DNA of 64,000 nt from Pseudoalteromonas aliena SW19 (GTDB lineage: Bacteria; Pseudomonadota; Gammaproteobacteria; Enterobacterales; Alteromonadaceae). Both the position numbers and the translations under genes were made by a program. How positions within the stretch are numbered: position 1 is the first letter of the stretch; the number at the start of each line of letters is the position of its first letter. Below the pieces are notes generated by a model. It searched no databases. It saw only the letters and a program-made list of their open reading frames with translations, and was not told where the DNA came from. Positions 27,825-36,238 of this stretch are shown piece after piece. The stretch is taken from the NCBI RefSeq assembly GCF_014905615.1, contig NZ_AQGU01000025.1:372001-436000 (forward strand), in the 5' to 3' direction.

Positions 27825-28715
27825 TTAACTTTTCTTTTTTTCAGCAGAGTTTTCTACTGCAAAATACAGCTCCGTTTTAAGTGCTTCAGGCTTAGTTTCC
27901 ATTGGGTTATTCAGATATAACTGCACAATTTGTTGATCTTTAAGCTTGATGCTATTAGGTAGTACCCATTGGGCATAAATCTGCGAAATAGTTTGCCACA
28001 TGCAATCGTGTGGGCCTGTATGTGTAAAACAGGCCCATCGGCCTGCCTGCCACTTAAAAGTTTCTAATTTCGCATGGTGAGTAGAGAGTCCCTCAACAAA
28101 GCCAGCAAAAAAACGGCTTTGTGTCTGCTCGCCTACCCACGGATTATCAACAGAAACACCTATAGGCTGTAACTCTGTATAACTTAAAAGCTCAGCCATA
28201 GTACCTAGACGCCCAAATAGTTCTCCAGCCACTGTTGAGAAAGATTGCTCATTAAAACCTTTACCATAAAAACCGAATACTTTTCGCTCAGGTAATGTTT
28301 TCCAGACGGGTAACAATTTTTGATCAGTTTTTAGTTTCCTAGGCTTTAGGCTACCAGCACGGTCATTGTTCGGTAAATTCCCTTGAATTATATCGCTTGG
28401 CGTAACAGAGAAGTTCTTTTTAAACACCCTTGAAAAGGATGAAGGAGAATCATAGCCGACGCTAAGAGCAACATCGATAATATTGTGGTTTCCTTGTTTA
28501 ATTAAATGTAAGGCTTTTTCGAGTTTATGCCGCTGAATAAACTCACCCAACGGGTAACCCGTCGCCGCAAAAAATATGCGATTAAAGTGATACTTAGAGA
28601 AGCCTGTATAATTTGCCAAACTATCCAAGCTAATAGCCTGATCGCTATGATCATAAATATACTGTCCGACTTGGCTAATGATTTTTGCGTTTTTGTTGTT
28701 TGAAGTATCTACCAC
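27825..28715 (-). CDS. AraC-family regulator with GyrI-like effector domain
   Basis: The N-terminal 110 residues form the AraC DNA-binding unit (YTGFSKYHFNRIFFAATGYPLGEFIQRHKLEKA, then SVGYDSPSSFSRVFKKNFSVTPSD). The C-terminal part (about 135-290) is a GyrI-like/Rob-type ligand-binding fold. Rob/SoxS-type relatives with this layout often respond to small toxic compounds. The start at 28715 is GTG, so it is uncertain; the 39-codon ORF at 28828-28709 ends across this GTG and may couple translation. Confidence 0.86.
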   Translation of the reverse strand: MVDTSNNKNAKIISQVGQYIYDHSDQAISLDSLANYTGFSKYHFNRIFFAATGYPLGEFIQRHKLEKALHLIKQGNHNIIDVALSVGYDSPSSFSRVFKKNFSVTPSDIIQGNLPNNDRAGSLKPRKLKTDQKLLPVWKTLPERKVFGFYGKGFNEQSFSTVAGELFGRLGTMAELLSYTELQPIGVSVDNPWVGEQTQSRFFAGFVEGLSTHHAKLETFKWQAGRWACFTHTGPHDCMWQTISQIYAQWVLPNSIKLKDQQIVQLYLNNPMETKPEALKTELYFAVENSAEKKKS

Positions 28716-28828
28716 GGTATTGACCCAACTTCCACAGTGTAAAATCTAACAGTCATATCACTTAACTGTATGCAAACGAGCCAGTTGATTAACTCGCTTA
28801 AATTTATTTTTATTAATGTCTCAACCAT
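28709..28828 (-). CDS. Possible 39-codon leader ORF overlapping the AraC/GyrI gene
   Basis: An ATG at 28828, with a good AGAGGAAC ribosome binding site, opens a 39-codon frame. Its TAG (28711-28709) falls in the GTG start region of the downstream gene in another frame. The overlap would allow translational coupling. The first 70 bases resemble the start of the small membrane-protein gene at 34580 (see findings), so it may instead be the decayed 5' end of a related gene. Confidence 0.35.
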   Translation of the reverse strand: MVETLIKINLSELINWLVCIQLSDMTVRFYTVEVGSIPW

Positions 28829-29378
28829 AGACGAGTTCCTCTTTTGATTCAATCGGATACGACGTGAAATATTAAAAGAGGATTGGGTGTTGTTTTAATA
28901 TGGGGTTTAGGTGGTGTTACAGGTATTAAAGTACTTATTTGAAGTGATATTTATAGGTGTTATCCTAATTAGTTTCGTACTTTATCTAAAGGAAAGCAGG
29001 CTCACTACCCCAGACTTTATCTTTATTATAAAAAGTTGTTACGGACTATCTATTCAAATTTGATTTTATCTGTAAACCCTCATTTTCATGTGATCCTTGT
29101 TTATAAAACAGACTAAACACCCTGTTCTAATTGGCGATTTCTGTAATAATTATAATGAGTGTCATCCTAACTTCTTATACTAACTTCTTATACTTTCTTG
29201 GTCGAAAGTTCGGATCTCGGAACAAACATTTAGTTCAATTTCTTAAATGAGATTCAGATTAGTTATTAGCGAAATAAAAAACCATCAAGCTTTGATGGTT
29301 TTTTTGTGGCTTTCATACCGTATTTAAAGCATAAAAATTACTTTTTGATAATCCTCCTGTCAAAAGTCAATTTTGCTG
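28829..29378. other. Intergenic stretch, AT-rich
   Basis: About 550 bases with no convincing gene on either strand. It holds the promoter region for the leader ORF and AraC/GyrI gene on the right of that gene, and one bidirectional terminator at 29276-29306. Nothing else is recognised. Confidence 0.5.
29276..29306. terminator. Bidirectional intrinsic terminator
   Basis: AAAAACCATCAA-GCT-TTGATGGTTTTT with A and T tracts on the two sides. It lies downstream of the DUF2182 gene on the minus strand, so it probably ends the tyrosinase-DUF2182 transcript. Confidence 0.8.
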
Positions 29379-30125
29379 CTAATAAAACATGATCAGCTCC
29401 CAAACGGAAAGTAACATACAGGTATTTCTCAACAAGTTCTTTTTATTTCTATAAAGATGCTTTTCGTAAAATAGCGCTATAGTTAAAATTGCCATTTGCA
29501 ACAGGCTGTGCCCCGCAATATGCATTGCAATCATAATATGCGCACAGGTTTGAACACATTTTACACCCTCATCAAAACCTATTCTCAGAATATCTATATC
29601 GGCTTTTAGACCAGTTATCCTAGGAGCCCAAATACTACCGCAAGCTGTGAGCAATCGAATCCTAAACTTTGCATTGCACAAAAAACCAGCCAGTGCGTAT
29701 GCAATCGCAGCAACAGGAAAGCCTTCAAACATCATTGTCAAAGATGAATCAGCCAACAACGCTGTTAAATACAGCAGCACTAAACCAAATATAAACCAAA
29801 TAAGAGAGTAGCCAAAAATGAACACAACTAAACTTCTTGATTGTCTTGTCAATGGTATTCGATTTACTATCGAGCGGATTGTACCGCTAGTCATTGGAAG
29901 CATCATTGCATAAACCATAACCATCCAATCGAATGCCAGTTTCAACAAAGAAGACTCTGTATTTGCATGCATACCATGGTGCATATGTTGATGATGAGGT
30001 GCATTCCCTATACTCAATTGCTGCCATACATAATAAACCCAAAGCAAAGCAGCAAATACAAGTACAAACCAATGTGGGTTAGCTACTTTTAAGTAGCTAA
30101 CCCTTCTTCTAGACGGGGTAAGCAT
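29379..30125 (-). CDS. DUF2182 integral membrane protein, putative metal-binding
   Basis: The 248-residue protein has about six membrane helices. Between helix 1 and helix 2 lies a histidine/methionine-rich segment (HHQHMHHGMH, about residues 40-49), and a helix carries MVMVYAMMLPM, the family pattern; a further GVKCVQTCAHIMIAMHIAGH segment holds cysteines, histidines and methionines. The family is annotated as a predicted metal-binding membrane protein. It starts 10 bases after the tyrosinase stop. Because tyrosinase needs copper, copper transport or delivery is a reasonable inference, not shown. Confidence 0.82.
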   Translation of the reverse strand: MLTPSRRRVSYLKVANPHWFVLVFAALLWVYYVWQQLSIGNAPHHQHMHHGMHANTESSLLKLAFDWMVMVYAMMLPMTSGTIRSIVNRIPLTRQSRSLVVFIFGYSLIWFIFGLVLLYLTALLADSSLTMMFEGFPVAAIAYALAGFLCNAKFRIRLLTACGSIWAPRITGLKADIDILRIGFDEGVKCVQTCAHIMIAMHIAGHSLLQMAILTIALFYEKHLYRNKKNLLRNTCMLLSVWELIMFY

Positions 30126-30134
30126 AGCGTATTA

Positions 30135-31580
30135 TCAAACCTCAGCTTTAATACTTACTCGACCTACTATTACATTGGCCTCACCAAGCTCCCTATTCGG
30201 CTCAATTTCAATTCGTAAGTCTTCAATTTTCCAACCCGATTGCTTACGAAGTTGTTCAAGCGCTTCGGTAGCATCAAGCTCGACATTAAGACCAGTTCCC
30301 GCATGACGTACACTTGCTGTAGAAGCCTGTGTTAAACCAAACAACCCTATTTTACCTACGAAAACACGCTCGGAACTTGCAAACGTTTTCACAAACACGT
30401 TAACAGGCCCAACTACACCCGAACCTGTAATGTTATCTAGAGCGATAATAACTTGACTCGACCTTTGAGTAGTTAAAGTGGCCAATGCAGATACTTTAGC
30501 AACCTGTTGCTTTTCTGGTAGGAACTCAAGTTTTGCAGACGTCGATTTCGAACTCAACGAGAAAGACTTTGTTGTTGCAGCAATAGTGTCAAACATTTCA
30601 TTTCCTTCCAATGAAATCAATGCAGATACCTTATTACCATCATGCGACTTCACATCAGGATAATTCTCACTATAGGTGTACCCAAGCGCCTCTGTAGACA
30701 ATACATCCTTAACTTTAACACTTACAGGGTTAGCTTTAGCATCATGAAAATCAAATGCTTGATCAAGCCAACTAGAGTCGCTAGTGTTCTCTCGACCTTG
30801 GTCAATCCAGCTCTGCCATAAGCGGTCAATGTTTGCGTGATGTAACCAAAAAATAGGATCTAAAGCAGCTGTATTTGGATCACCCATCGCTCCGCCAATA
30901 TCAACATGGATTAAGTTGTGCGGGTTATTTTCTAATTTACCAAAAGTGCCTGAATCGTGACTAAACCCAGTTTTAACACCTCCAAAACTTTGTGAAGGTT
31001 GCACAGTTGTGAAGTGCTCTAGTGCAAGAGCCGCTTCACAACTCGCATCCTGTTTAGAGCTGAGCGTATATTGCGCTCTTTCTTCCATCCATAATCCTGT
31101 AAAGTCAGGGGTTGGCTGCTTTGTGCCAAATTCTGTAGGTAAATTTAACGCTTGCAGTTGCTGATCATCATTGAGCGCAGGGTTATTTGCATCACAGTAG
31201 TTCCAGTAAGGTAAAGTCCAATTTTCAGGTCCACCTAACTCTATAACCGTTTTTGCCACAATCGCTTCAAAAAATTGCAGATACATTCTATGCCAAGGTA
31301 AAAAATACCATGTACCATGCTGACATTGTTGCCAAAATTGGCTGTGAACAAGCGAATTAGGTGGTGGGAAGCCTTGGGCTTGCTGCCAAATACTAAACTG
31401 GCTCCAACTTTCGCCTAGAGCTAAGTTAGCACTTTTATCTAATCCATAACCATGAATAGCACCTTGATACCACCAACTTGTTGGGTCAGTAATATCTTTT
31501 TTCTTCATTGCTTCTACTGCTCTTGAATACCAAAGTAGTGTATCGTCAGTTATTTCACTGGCATTTTTCCTTACACGCAT
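30135..31580 (-). CDS. Tyrosinase-family (type 3) copper oxidase
   Basis: Tyrosinases oxidise monophenols and diphenols to quinones, leading to melanin-like products. The CuA site is seen in YQGAIHGY and QCQHGTWYFLPWHRMYLQF, the CuB site in NPHNLIHVDIG and DPIFWLHHANIDRLWQSW. The C-terminal 170 residues form a beta-rich domain like the plant polyphenol oxidase KFDV domain. There is no signal peptide. The start ATG at 31580 follows GGAG at good spacing; a GTG three codons before it lies inside that site. It is followed by the DUF2182 gene. Confidence 0.9.
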   Translation of the reverse strand: MRVRKNASEITDDTLLWYSRAVEAMKKKDITDPTSWWYQGAIHGYGLDKSANLALGESWSQFSIWQQAQGFPPPNSLVHSQFWQQCQHGTWYFLPWHRMYLQFFEAIVAKTVIELGGPENWTLPYWNYCDANNPALNDDQQLQALNLPTEFGTKQPTPDFTGLWMEERAQYTLSSKQDASCEAALALEHFTTVQPSQSFGGVKTGFSHDSGTFGKLENNPHNLIHVDIGGAMGDPNTAALDPIFWLHHANIDRLWQSWIDQGRENTSDSSWLDQAFDFHDAKANPVSVKVKDVLSTEALGYTYSENYPDVKSHDGNKVSALISLEGNEMFDTIAATTKSFSLSSKSTSAKLEFLPEKQQVAKVSALATLTTQRSSQVIIALDNITGSGVVGPVNVFVKTFASSERVFVGKIGLFGLTQASTASVRHAGTGLNVELDATEALEQLRKQSGWKIEDLRIEIEPNRELGEANVIVGRVSIKAEV

Positions 31581-31901
31581 CGAAGTCACTCCGTCTAGTA
31601 AATTAAAAATATATTAAATGTAAGCTAAATTATTTCTAGCCAGCTTAAAATATAGCAGCTTATTCGCAATTGATATTACAATGCATTACACGTACTTTGG
31701 TTAACACGACTAAACTAGACAGCCAATCTAATTGAAAAACAAAACTGTTCCATTCAATCTACTTTTTAGGTTAATAATTTATCTTTTATCGCTAGGTTAT
31801 TTTCATCCACAAAATAAGTCATTAACTCCATTAGACCTGAATTATGAGCATGAAAATAACTGCACCTTTGCAGTTTTAATTTTTACTGAGTAGTTAAGGT
31901 T
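31581..31901. other. Intergenic stretch upstream of tyrosinase
   Basis: About 320 bases, AT-rich, no gene or repeat seen. It must contain the promoter of the tyrosinase operon, but no clear box was picked out. Confidence 0.4.
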
Positions 31902-32160
31902 TTATGCGAGTAGCTTTTCGCAGTTACTGCTATTCACCCGCCGTTCTCGATTTAGATTTAGATTTAGATTTAGATTTAGATTTAGATTTAGATTTTCACA
32001 ATAACTTACTTGTAATGACGGTCTGCCTACTGCACCGTGAAATACGCGTGTAAATTGTGTGGTGAGTTTTAACCAGTTTTCAGGGGAAATATTGACTCTT
32101 TCGAGTAAGTGTAAGTGTAAGTGTGTACTTTCAATATGCCCTCGCTTGCCTTCTTTTGCA
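31902..32160 (-). pseudogene. C-terminal remnant of a RAYT/Y1-like transposase
   Basis: The minus-strand frame contains RGHIES...LERVNISPENWLKLTTQF and FHGAVGRP, ending RRVNSSNCEKLLA. These are characteristic of the C-terminal region of a family of putative transposases (REP-associated type) common in Shewanella and Pseudoalteromonas. The catalytic N-terminal part is missing, and two hexanucleotide expansions (31949-31996 and about 32103-32123) have been added inside the frame. Clearly a fragment; recognition is from memory of the family pattern. Confidence 0.65.
31949..31996. repeat. GATTTA hexanucleotide tandem repeat
   Basis: Seven perfect GATTTA units plus one imperfect unit (GATTTT). 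On the minus strand it encodes alternating Asn-Leu and keeps the frame of the transposase remnant. Such arrays vary in copy number by slippage. Confidence 0.9.
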
Positions 32161-32186
32161 TATGTCAAGCGTAGTTGAGCGCTGGT

Positions 32187-32719
32187 ATGGCAATAACACG
32201 ATTTGATGACGAAATTAAAACGCTTTATAAGTAACATAAAGATCGCGCTATTTTTGATAGCTTACCTGGTGCGGTGCCACAATTAGCGCCTCGATTATTA
32301 GCTGCAATGAGGTCAAATCGTGACCGTTATAAGTGCGCCGATGACATACACAAATACGCAGACATTGCTCCAGTAACCGAGCGCAGTGACAAGAAGGAAT
32401 GGATATACTGGCGATACTCTTGACTAAATTTTTAAGGCAAACATTTGTGGGATGGGCAGGATTATCTGTGTGTTATTCATTTTGGGCTAAAGCATCGTTA
32501 CTTGGCCACGATAGTTGGCCACGATAGTTGGCAGCAAGAAGCCAAAGGAAAACCCACGCTTATAAATTAAGAACTACCACCATTAGATCATTGGTATTTA
32601 AGTGGATACGAATCCTATTTAGGTGCTGGAAAACACATACGCCCTACGATGAATCAACTTACTTAACTGCATTGAAAAGTAAGGGGTTCACCGCTGTTAA
32701 AATTTGCGGTGGAAAGTGA
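32187..32719 (+). pseudogene. IS110-family transposase, C-terminal remnant
   Basis: The plus strand encodes RFDDEIKTLYK-stop-HKDRAIFDSLPGAVPQLAPRLL, then IAPVTERSDKKEWIYWR, FVGWAGLSV and FKWIRILFRCWKTHTPYDE. This is the order of the C-terminal (transposase_20) domain of IS110-type elements. In-frame stops and frame changes break it into pieces, and the N-terminal DEDD part is absent. It ends about 20 bases before the broken attC site at 32741-32761. Confidence 0.85.
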
Positions 32720-32740
32720 GCTTTAGCGCTTACTGTACTC

Positions 32741-32761
32741 CTCAGGGCGTTTTGTTAGTTT
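32741..32761 (-). other. Truncated attC site (R'' half)
   Basis: On the minus strand AAACTAAC followed by AAAACGCCC, the usual start of an attC site, overlaps the stop codon of the methyltransferase gene. It matches, with one difference, the complement of the cassette's own start GTTGGTTT. The other half of the site is missing; the IS110 remnant lies there. Confidence 0.65.
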
Positions 32762-33515
32762 ATTTTTTGACTCCGATTAAAACTGTTCTTGTTTCTCCTG
32801 ATGAGTCCTTTGGCTTCCTATCAATAGTTACATCAAACCCTGCTTTTTCCATCGATGTTTTATAAACATTTGCACCAAATAAGCCTAAAGTCATACTATC
32901 AAAATCAAAATTTGTCCCTTCCTCATTATCTAATATATACGATGTGGTTGTTTGTAATATATTGGTGTTTGATGATGATTTATTAATATAGTCAATTATG
33001 GTGAGTAAACCAAACGGTGTTTTCCGAGTGACATGATATATCATCGGTTTAGTAAATTCATCTGCATCAAATTCTGGCGATAACATAAATAATCCACCTT
33101 GAACTAAATGAGCGGATGCTGTAACACAGACATCATTAATTCCATCGACAGTGTCGATATGTCCGATTCCATCATGCACTAATACAGCATCATATTTATT
33201 TTCCAAGCGAATGTTTCTCATGTCGCCTTTATGGCATTTCACTCTAGGATTCAAAGAACCACACTGACACAGCATTTCTTCAGATAAATCAACCACTTCA
33301 GCATCAACGCACTCTGATAAGTAAGAAATCAAATAACCAGGTCCTGAAGCCATCTCTAATAATTTCACTTTTCGAGCTGGGAAATAATATTTTAATATTG
33401 AATGCCAATAGCTTGCTTCTGGTTCGTAATCTTCTCTCACTATCACATAGGGATAAAAGTGGCTTAATTCACCATATAATCGGTTCTGCTCTATTTTATT
33501 AATGTTAAATTTCAT
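32760..33515 (-). CDS. Class I SAM-dependent methyltransferase (integron cassette gene)
   Basis: The 251-residue protein has a Rossmann-type SAM site (VKLLEMASGPGYLISYLSE) and VLVHDGIGHI at the motif IV position, with a mixed C-terminal half. The target is unknown. The ATG at 33515 was chosen because the upstream frame runs into the attC site at 33535-33636; a TTG at 33548 lies inside that site. The stop codon falls in the R'' core of the next attC site, which is usual for integron cassettes. Confidence 0.82.
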   Translation of the reverse strand: MKFNINKIEQNRLYGELSHFYPYVIVREDYEPEASYWHSILKYYFPARKVKLLEMASGPGYLISYLSECVDAEVVDLSEEMLCQCGSLNPRVKCHKGDMRNIRLENKYDAVLVHDGIGHIDTVDGINDVCVTASAHLVQGGLFMLSPEFDADEFTKPMIYHVTRKTPFGLLTIIDYINKSSSNTNILQTTTSYILDNEEGTNFDFDSMTLGLFGANVYKTSMEKAGFDVTIDRKPKDSSGETRTVLIGVKK

Positions 33516-33534
33516 TGTTTCTAGATACCCGTTT

Positions 33535-33636
33535 AAACCAACGCCCAAATAATGGACAAATATCAGTTGGTTAAAATAAGCGACGCAGGAGCAAAAACCA
33601 ACTGTTATTTGTCCTGATTAATTTGCTTGTTATGTG
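33535..33636 (-). other. attC recombination site of the TipAS cassette
   Basis: On the minus strand CACATAACAAGC begins the site and GGGCGTTGG ends it. Inside, a 19-base arm pairs with its complement with one mismatch around a spacer. The R'' bases CACATAAC are the exact complement of GTTATGTG, the first bases of the same cassette (34075-34068), the rule for true cassettes. About 102 bases. Confidence 0.82.
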
Positions 33637-33639
33637 ATT

Positions 33640-34017
33640 TTATAAATGACTACCTGCGTAATGGATAATTGCATCACCTAAATAATTAACCATTTCTGGG
33701 TGATACGAATTATGAAAAATTTTCATATCGTCATTTTCTTTATAAAATATTCCCATGCCTATATATGCTTCTTTGGTTGGGGTATAGAAACGACAAGCTA
33801 TTTCAAAGTGCTCTTTCATTAATGCTTGAACACTGTGATTATCAACGGCTGTTTCATCAACGTACTCTGCTAATTTTTTATACAGAATATCCCAGTCTTG
33901 ATGGACAAGTTCTCTATTAACATGCGCCCAATTATCTGTTGTTGATAAGCTGTGAGCTTACTCCATATTAAGAGCATTTTTACATTCAGCTAAATATTCT
34001 TTACTCAATTTATTCAT
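33640..34017 (-). pseudogene. TipAS-domain protein with in-frame stop (integron cassette gene)
   Basis: From ATG 34017 the frame runs 19 codons to a TAA at 33960-33958, then continues in the same frame for about 105 codons to a stop at 33640. The second part resembles the TipAS antibiotic-recognition domain: DWDILYKKLAEYVDE, VQALMKEHFEIACRFYTPT, YIGMGIFYKE and YLGDAIIHYA. There is no MerR DNA-binding part. Stand-alone TipAS proteins could bind thiopeptide-like compounds. One nonsense change separates it from an intact gene. Confidence 0.7.
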
Positions 34018-34067
34018 TTATAGATATTCCATTAATTATATATTTATTTGCGACAAACTATCCGAAT

Positions 34068-34125
34068 CACATAACGCTTAACATATGGGGGTTTTAAATT
34101 CCCACTATAATGTTTTTGTTAGTAG
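34068..34125 (-). other. attC site of the small membrane-protein cassette
   Basis: About 58 bases, the classic short attC size. The minus strand starts ACTAACAAAAAC and ends GCGTTATGTG, with a GTGGG/CCCCC-type inner stem. The R' bases GTTATGTG match the neighbouring cassette. The R'' bases fit the consensus less well than the other sites. Confidence 0.65.
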
Positions 34126-34130
34126 CACAC

Positions 34131-34580
34131 TCACTGCTCCTTAAAATATGTACACGTATAATAAAATTCCGAAACTCCCTTTAAAAAAATCATGAATGGA
34201 GCTGAACAGGTAAATAATAAAAAGCTAACTAATGATTCTGAGTTTTTCGCATCATAAAACCATGCAACTACACATAGAACAATAGGTATTATTAGTGCAA
34301 TTAAGGTTGCTTTTAGTCTTTTCTGTTCACTTTCTCTTATGACACTAAAAGGCACATCTTTATAAATATTTTTTTCTGCATCGTAACGTTCATCACTACT
34401 AAAAAAAGATTTAAAAGGAATCTTGAAAGGTAATTCTGCTTCATAAACATAGTAAAACCAATATACGAAGCACGGTGAAAACATTATTAGAAATTTCAAA
34501 ACTGAACAAGCTCCCAGTGCTACTAACGAGCCTGTAGTTTTACTCGTTTTTTTATTTGTTTTTATTGATAAGCAAACCAT
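34131..34580 (-). CDS. Small membrane protein, unknown function (integron cassette gene)
   Basis: 149 residues with about three hydrophobic segments (near 20-45, 97-115 and 120-138) and a charged loop between. Not recognised. The ATG at 34580 follows AGGA at good spacing; the frame extends 8 codons further up to 34604 through the IS flank. The stop lies beside the attC site 34068-34125. The start region resembles that at 28828. Confidence 0.6.
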   Translation of the reverse strand: MVCLSIKTNKKTSKTTGSLVALGACSVLKFLIMFSPCFVYWFYYVYEAELPFKIPFKSFFSSDERYDAEKNIYKDVPFSVIRESEQKRLKATLIALIIPIVLCVVAWFYDAKNSESLVSFLLFTCSAPFMIFLKGVSEFYYTCTYFKEQ

Positions 34581-34604
34581 AGCTGAGTTCCTATTTTGAT
34601 TCAA

Positions 34605-35993
34605 TCAATTACTGTATTGTCGTCGCCCTATTGGGCTGTCTATTTTTACTTTCATCTTATCAACATAGCTCAGCTTTTTGCGTGATTCATTATTTATAGA
34701 CTGTACTTGCTGCCCTGTTTTTATAGGTGGCTTTCGCATACATTGCTGTTGTAGTGGGCATACTTTGCAATCTTTTAAGTAACCGCAGAATCGCGTGTAT
34801 TGTTGGTTATGACTTTTTACATTAACCCCACTTCGCCACATATCATTGCCTGCGGGGCAGCGGCATGCTTGGGTTGCTTCATCATAATGAAAATCGTCTG
34901 AGGTAAATAATCGTGGCTTGCCTTTACTGCGTTTTAGTCGACGCTTTTCTTGCTCTGTTTCGTATGTTTCGCTGTCTTTAAACAGCGGATTTCGTTTTCT
35001 AAATTGGTTATCCGCAATGTAGCTATCAAACCCACTTTTCGCCATATATTCAAGGTTCACTTCGCTGTTAAACCCACTGTCTGCGGTGAATTTAATCGTG
35101 TGCTCGTCTTTGGGTTTGTCAGTGTTTAATTTATCGAGCTGTTGTTTTAATTGCTTAACAGCTGGCTGTAGAGTTTGTTGCTCACCCACTGAGCCCCACG
35201 CTTGTGCTTGTAGGATGATTTGGTGTTTATCGTCATTAATCGCGATGCCGTTGTAGCCTTGAATTGTCCCTTTTGACGTGGTCATTTTCGCACTATCTGG
35301 ATCAGTGATATTACTTTTAACAGGCTTGCCTTTACTGCCTATTTTTTCTTTGTGAGTGGCTAAGAACTCGGTAATTTTACCTGCACTTTTATCTAGCTTT
35401 TCTTTTTGTTTTAAATCCTGAGTTATCAATTCTTCGCCCAGCCCATCTTGTGATTGGTGGCGTTCAATAATACGTTTGCTTGCGCGTTCTAGTTTTGCTT
35501 TTTTGCGACCTAACTCATCGAATGTGCCACTCCACTCTTTACTCGCATTGGACTTTAATTTACACCCATCAATGGCAAACATGTTACGGCCTATCAAGCC
35601 TTCTTCATCACATATCATCAGCACTTGCGTAAAAAGCGGCTCAATCTGTTCATGCATTTTAGCCACAAAACCCGCTATAGATGTGTAATGCGGCTGGATA
35701 TCACCCGACACACTCATAAATAAAATATTATGCTCGCAAGCCTTTGCAATCCGACGGCTACTGATCAAACCATGTGCATAGCCCAGTAAAATAATCTTTA
35801 GCATTACCGAAGGTGGATACGCCGCCGCGCCCGTTTTGTCATTGTTGTACCACGCGTCAAATCCCGATAAATCGAGTTTATTTTCGACAATATAACAAAG
35901 GGCATACTCAAAAGTGCCAGGCAGAATTTGCTCAGCGAAATTGATAGGAATGAATTTATTTTGACAGGATAAGTCAGGCTTGTAGTTAGCCAT
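34605..35993 (-). CDS. IS1182-type transposase, C-terminally truncated
   Basis: The 462-residue frame has the N-terminal DUF772-like domain (YPPSVMLKIILLGYAHGLISSRRI), the first catalytic Asp in FAIDGCKLKSNAS, the second in TADSGFNSE, and the cysteine cluster CPAGNDMW..CGYLKDCKVCPLQQQCMR. The family continues after the KIDSPIGRR segment with VEPVFG, which holds the catalytic Glu; here the frame ends in the flanking DNA. The enzyme is therefore probably inactive. Confidence 0.88.
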   Translation of the reverse strand: MANYKPDLSCQNKFIPINFAEQILPGTFEYALCYIVENKLDLSGFDAWYNNDKTGAAAYPPSVMLKIILLGYAHGLISSRRIAKACEHNILFMSVSGDIQPHYTSIAGFVAKMHEQIEPLFTQVLMICDEEGLIGRNMFAIDGCKLKSNASKEWSGTFDELGRKKAKLERASKRIIERHQSQDGLGEELITQDLKQKEKLDKSAGKITEFLATHKEKIGSKGKPVKSNITDPDSAKMTTSKGTIQGYNGIAINDDKHQIILQAQAWGSVGEQQTLQPAVKQLKQQLDKLNTDKPKDEHTIKFTADSGFNSEVNLEYMAKSGFDSYIADNQFRKRNPLFKDSETYETEQEKRRLKRSKGKPRLFTSDDFHYDEATQACRCPAGNDMWRSGVNVKSHNQQYTRFCGYLKDCKVCPLQQQCMRKPPIKTGQQVQSINNESRKKLSYVDKMKVKIDSPIGRRQYSN

Positions 35994-36060
35994 AACAGTT
36001 TACCGTGGGTGAATAATATCTATTAGATCACAGCGAACAGATGGACTCAAGGTTAAAAAG
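34611..36060 (-). mobile_element. IS1182-type element remnant flanked by a 9-base repeat
   Basis: CAATCAATT is found at 34602-34610 and 36061-36069, on both sides of the transposase. Joining the flanks at this repeat restores a continuous cassette from attC to gene start. No clear terminal inverted repeats were found, and the transposase gene is cut at the 34611 end. Confidence 0.5.
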
Positions 36061-36110
36061 CAATCAATTTGAAATAGTAGAATACGTTCCTAAAAAGAGT
36101 AATTCTACAG

Positions 36111-36238
36111 CCTCAACGCCTGCATAACACGTTTGCTACGATACAGACTTAGCTGAATTTTACTGCCTTAATCACTGAAACTAAAGGCAAACTGACAACG
36201 CCGAATGTAGCAAATCGTGTTGATGCAATTGTTAGGTG
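36111..36238 (-). other. attC site of the Ntn-hydrolase cassette (long form)
   Basis: About 128 bases. The minus strand begins CACCTAACAATTGCATC and ends GCAGGCGTTGAGG. The arms pair over GCATCAACACGATTTGCTAC with two single-base bulges, as in extrahelical bases of attC. R'' CACCTAAC is the exact complement of GTTAGGTG at the start of the same cassette (37253-37246). The stop codon of the cassette gene lies in the R'' core. Confidence 0.85.

Noticed and set aside
31949..31996. GATTTA array considered as CRISPR or iteron
   Set aside because: Units are 6 bases without spacers and lie in a transposase remnant; a simple microsatellite.
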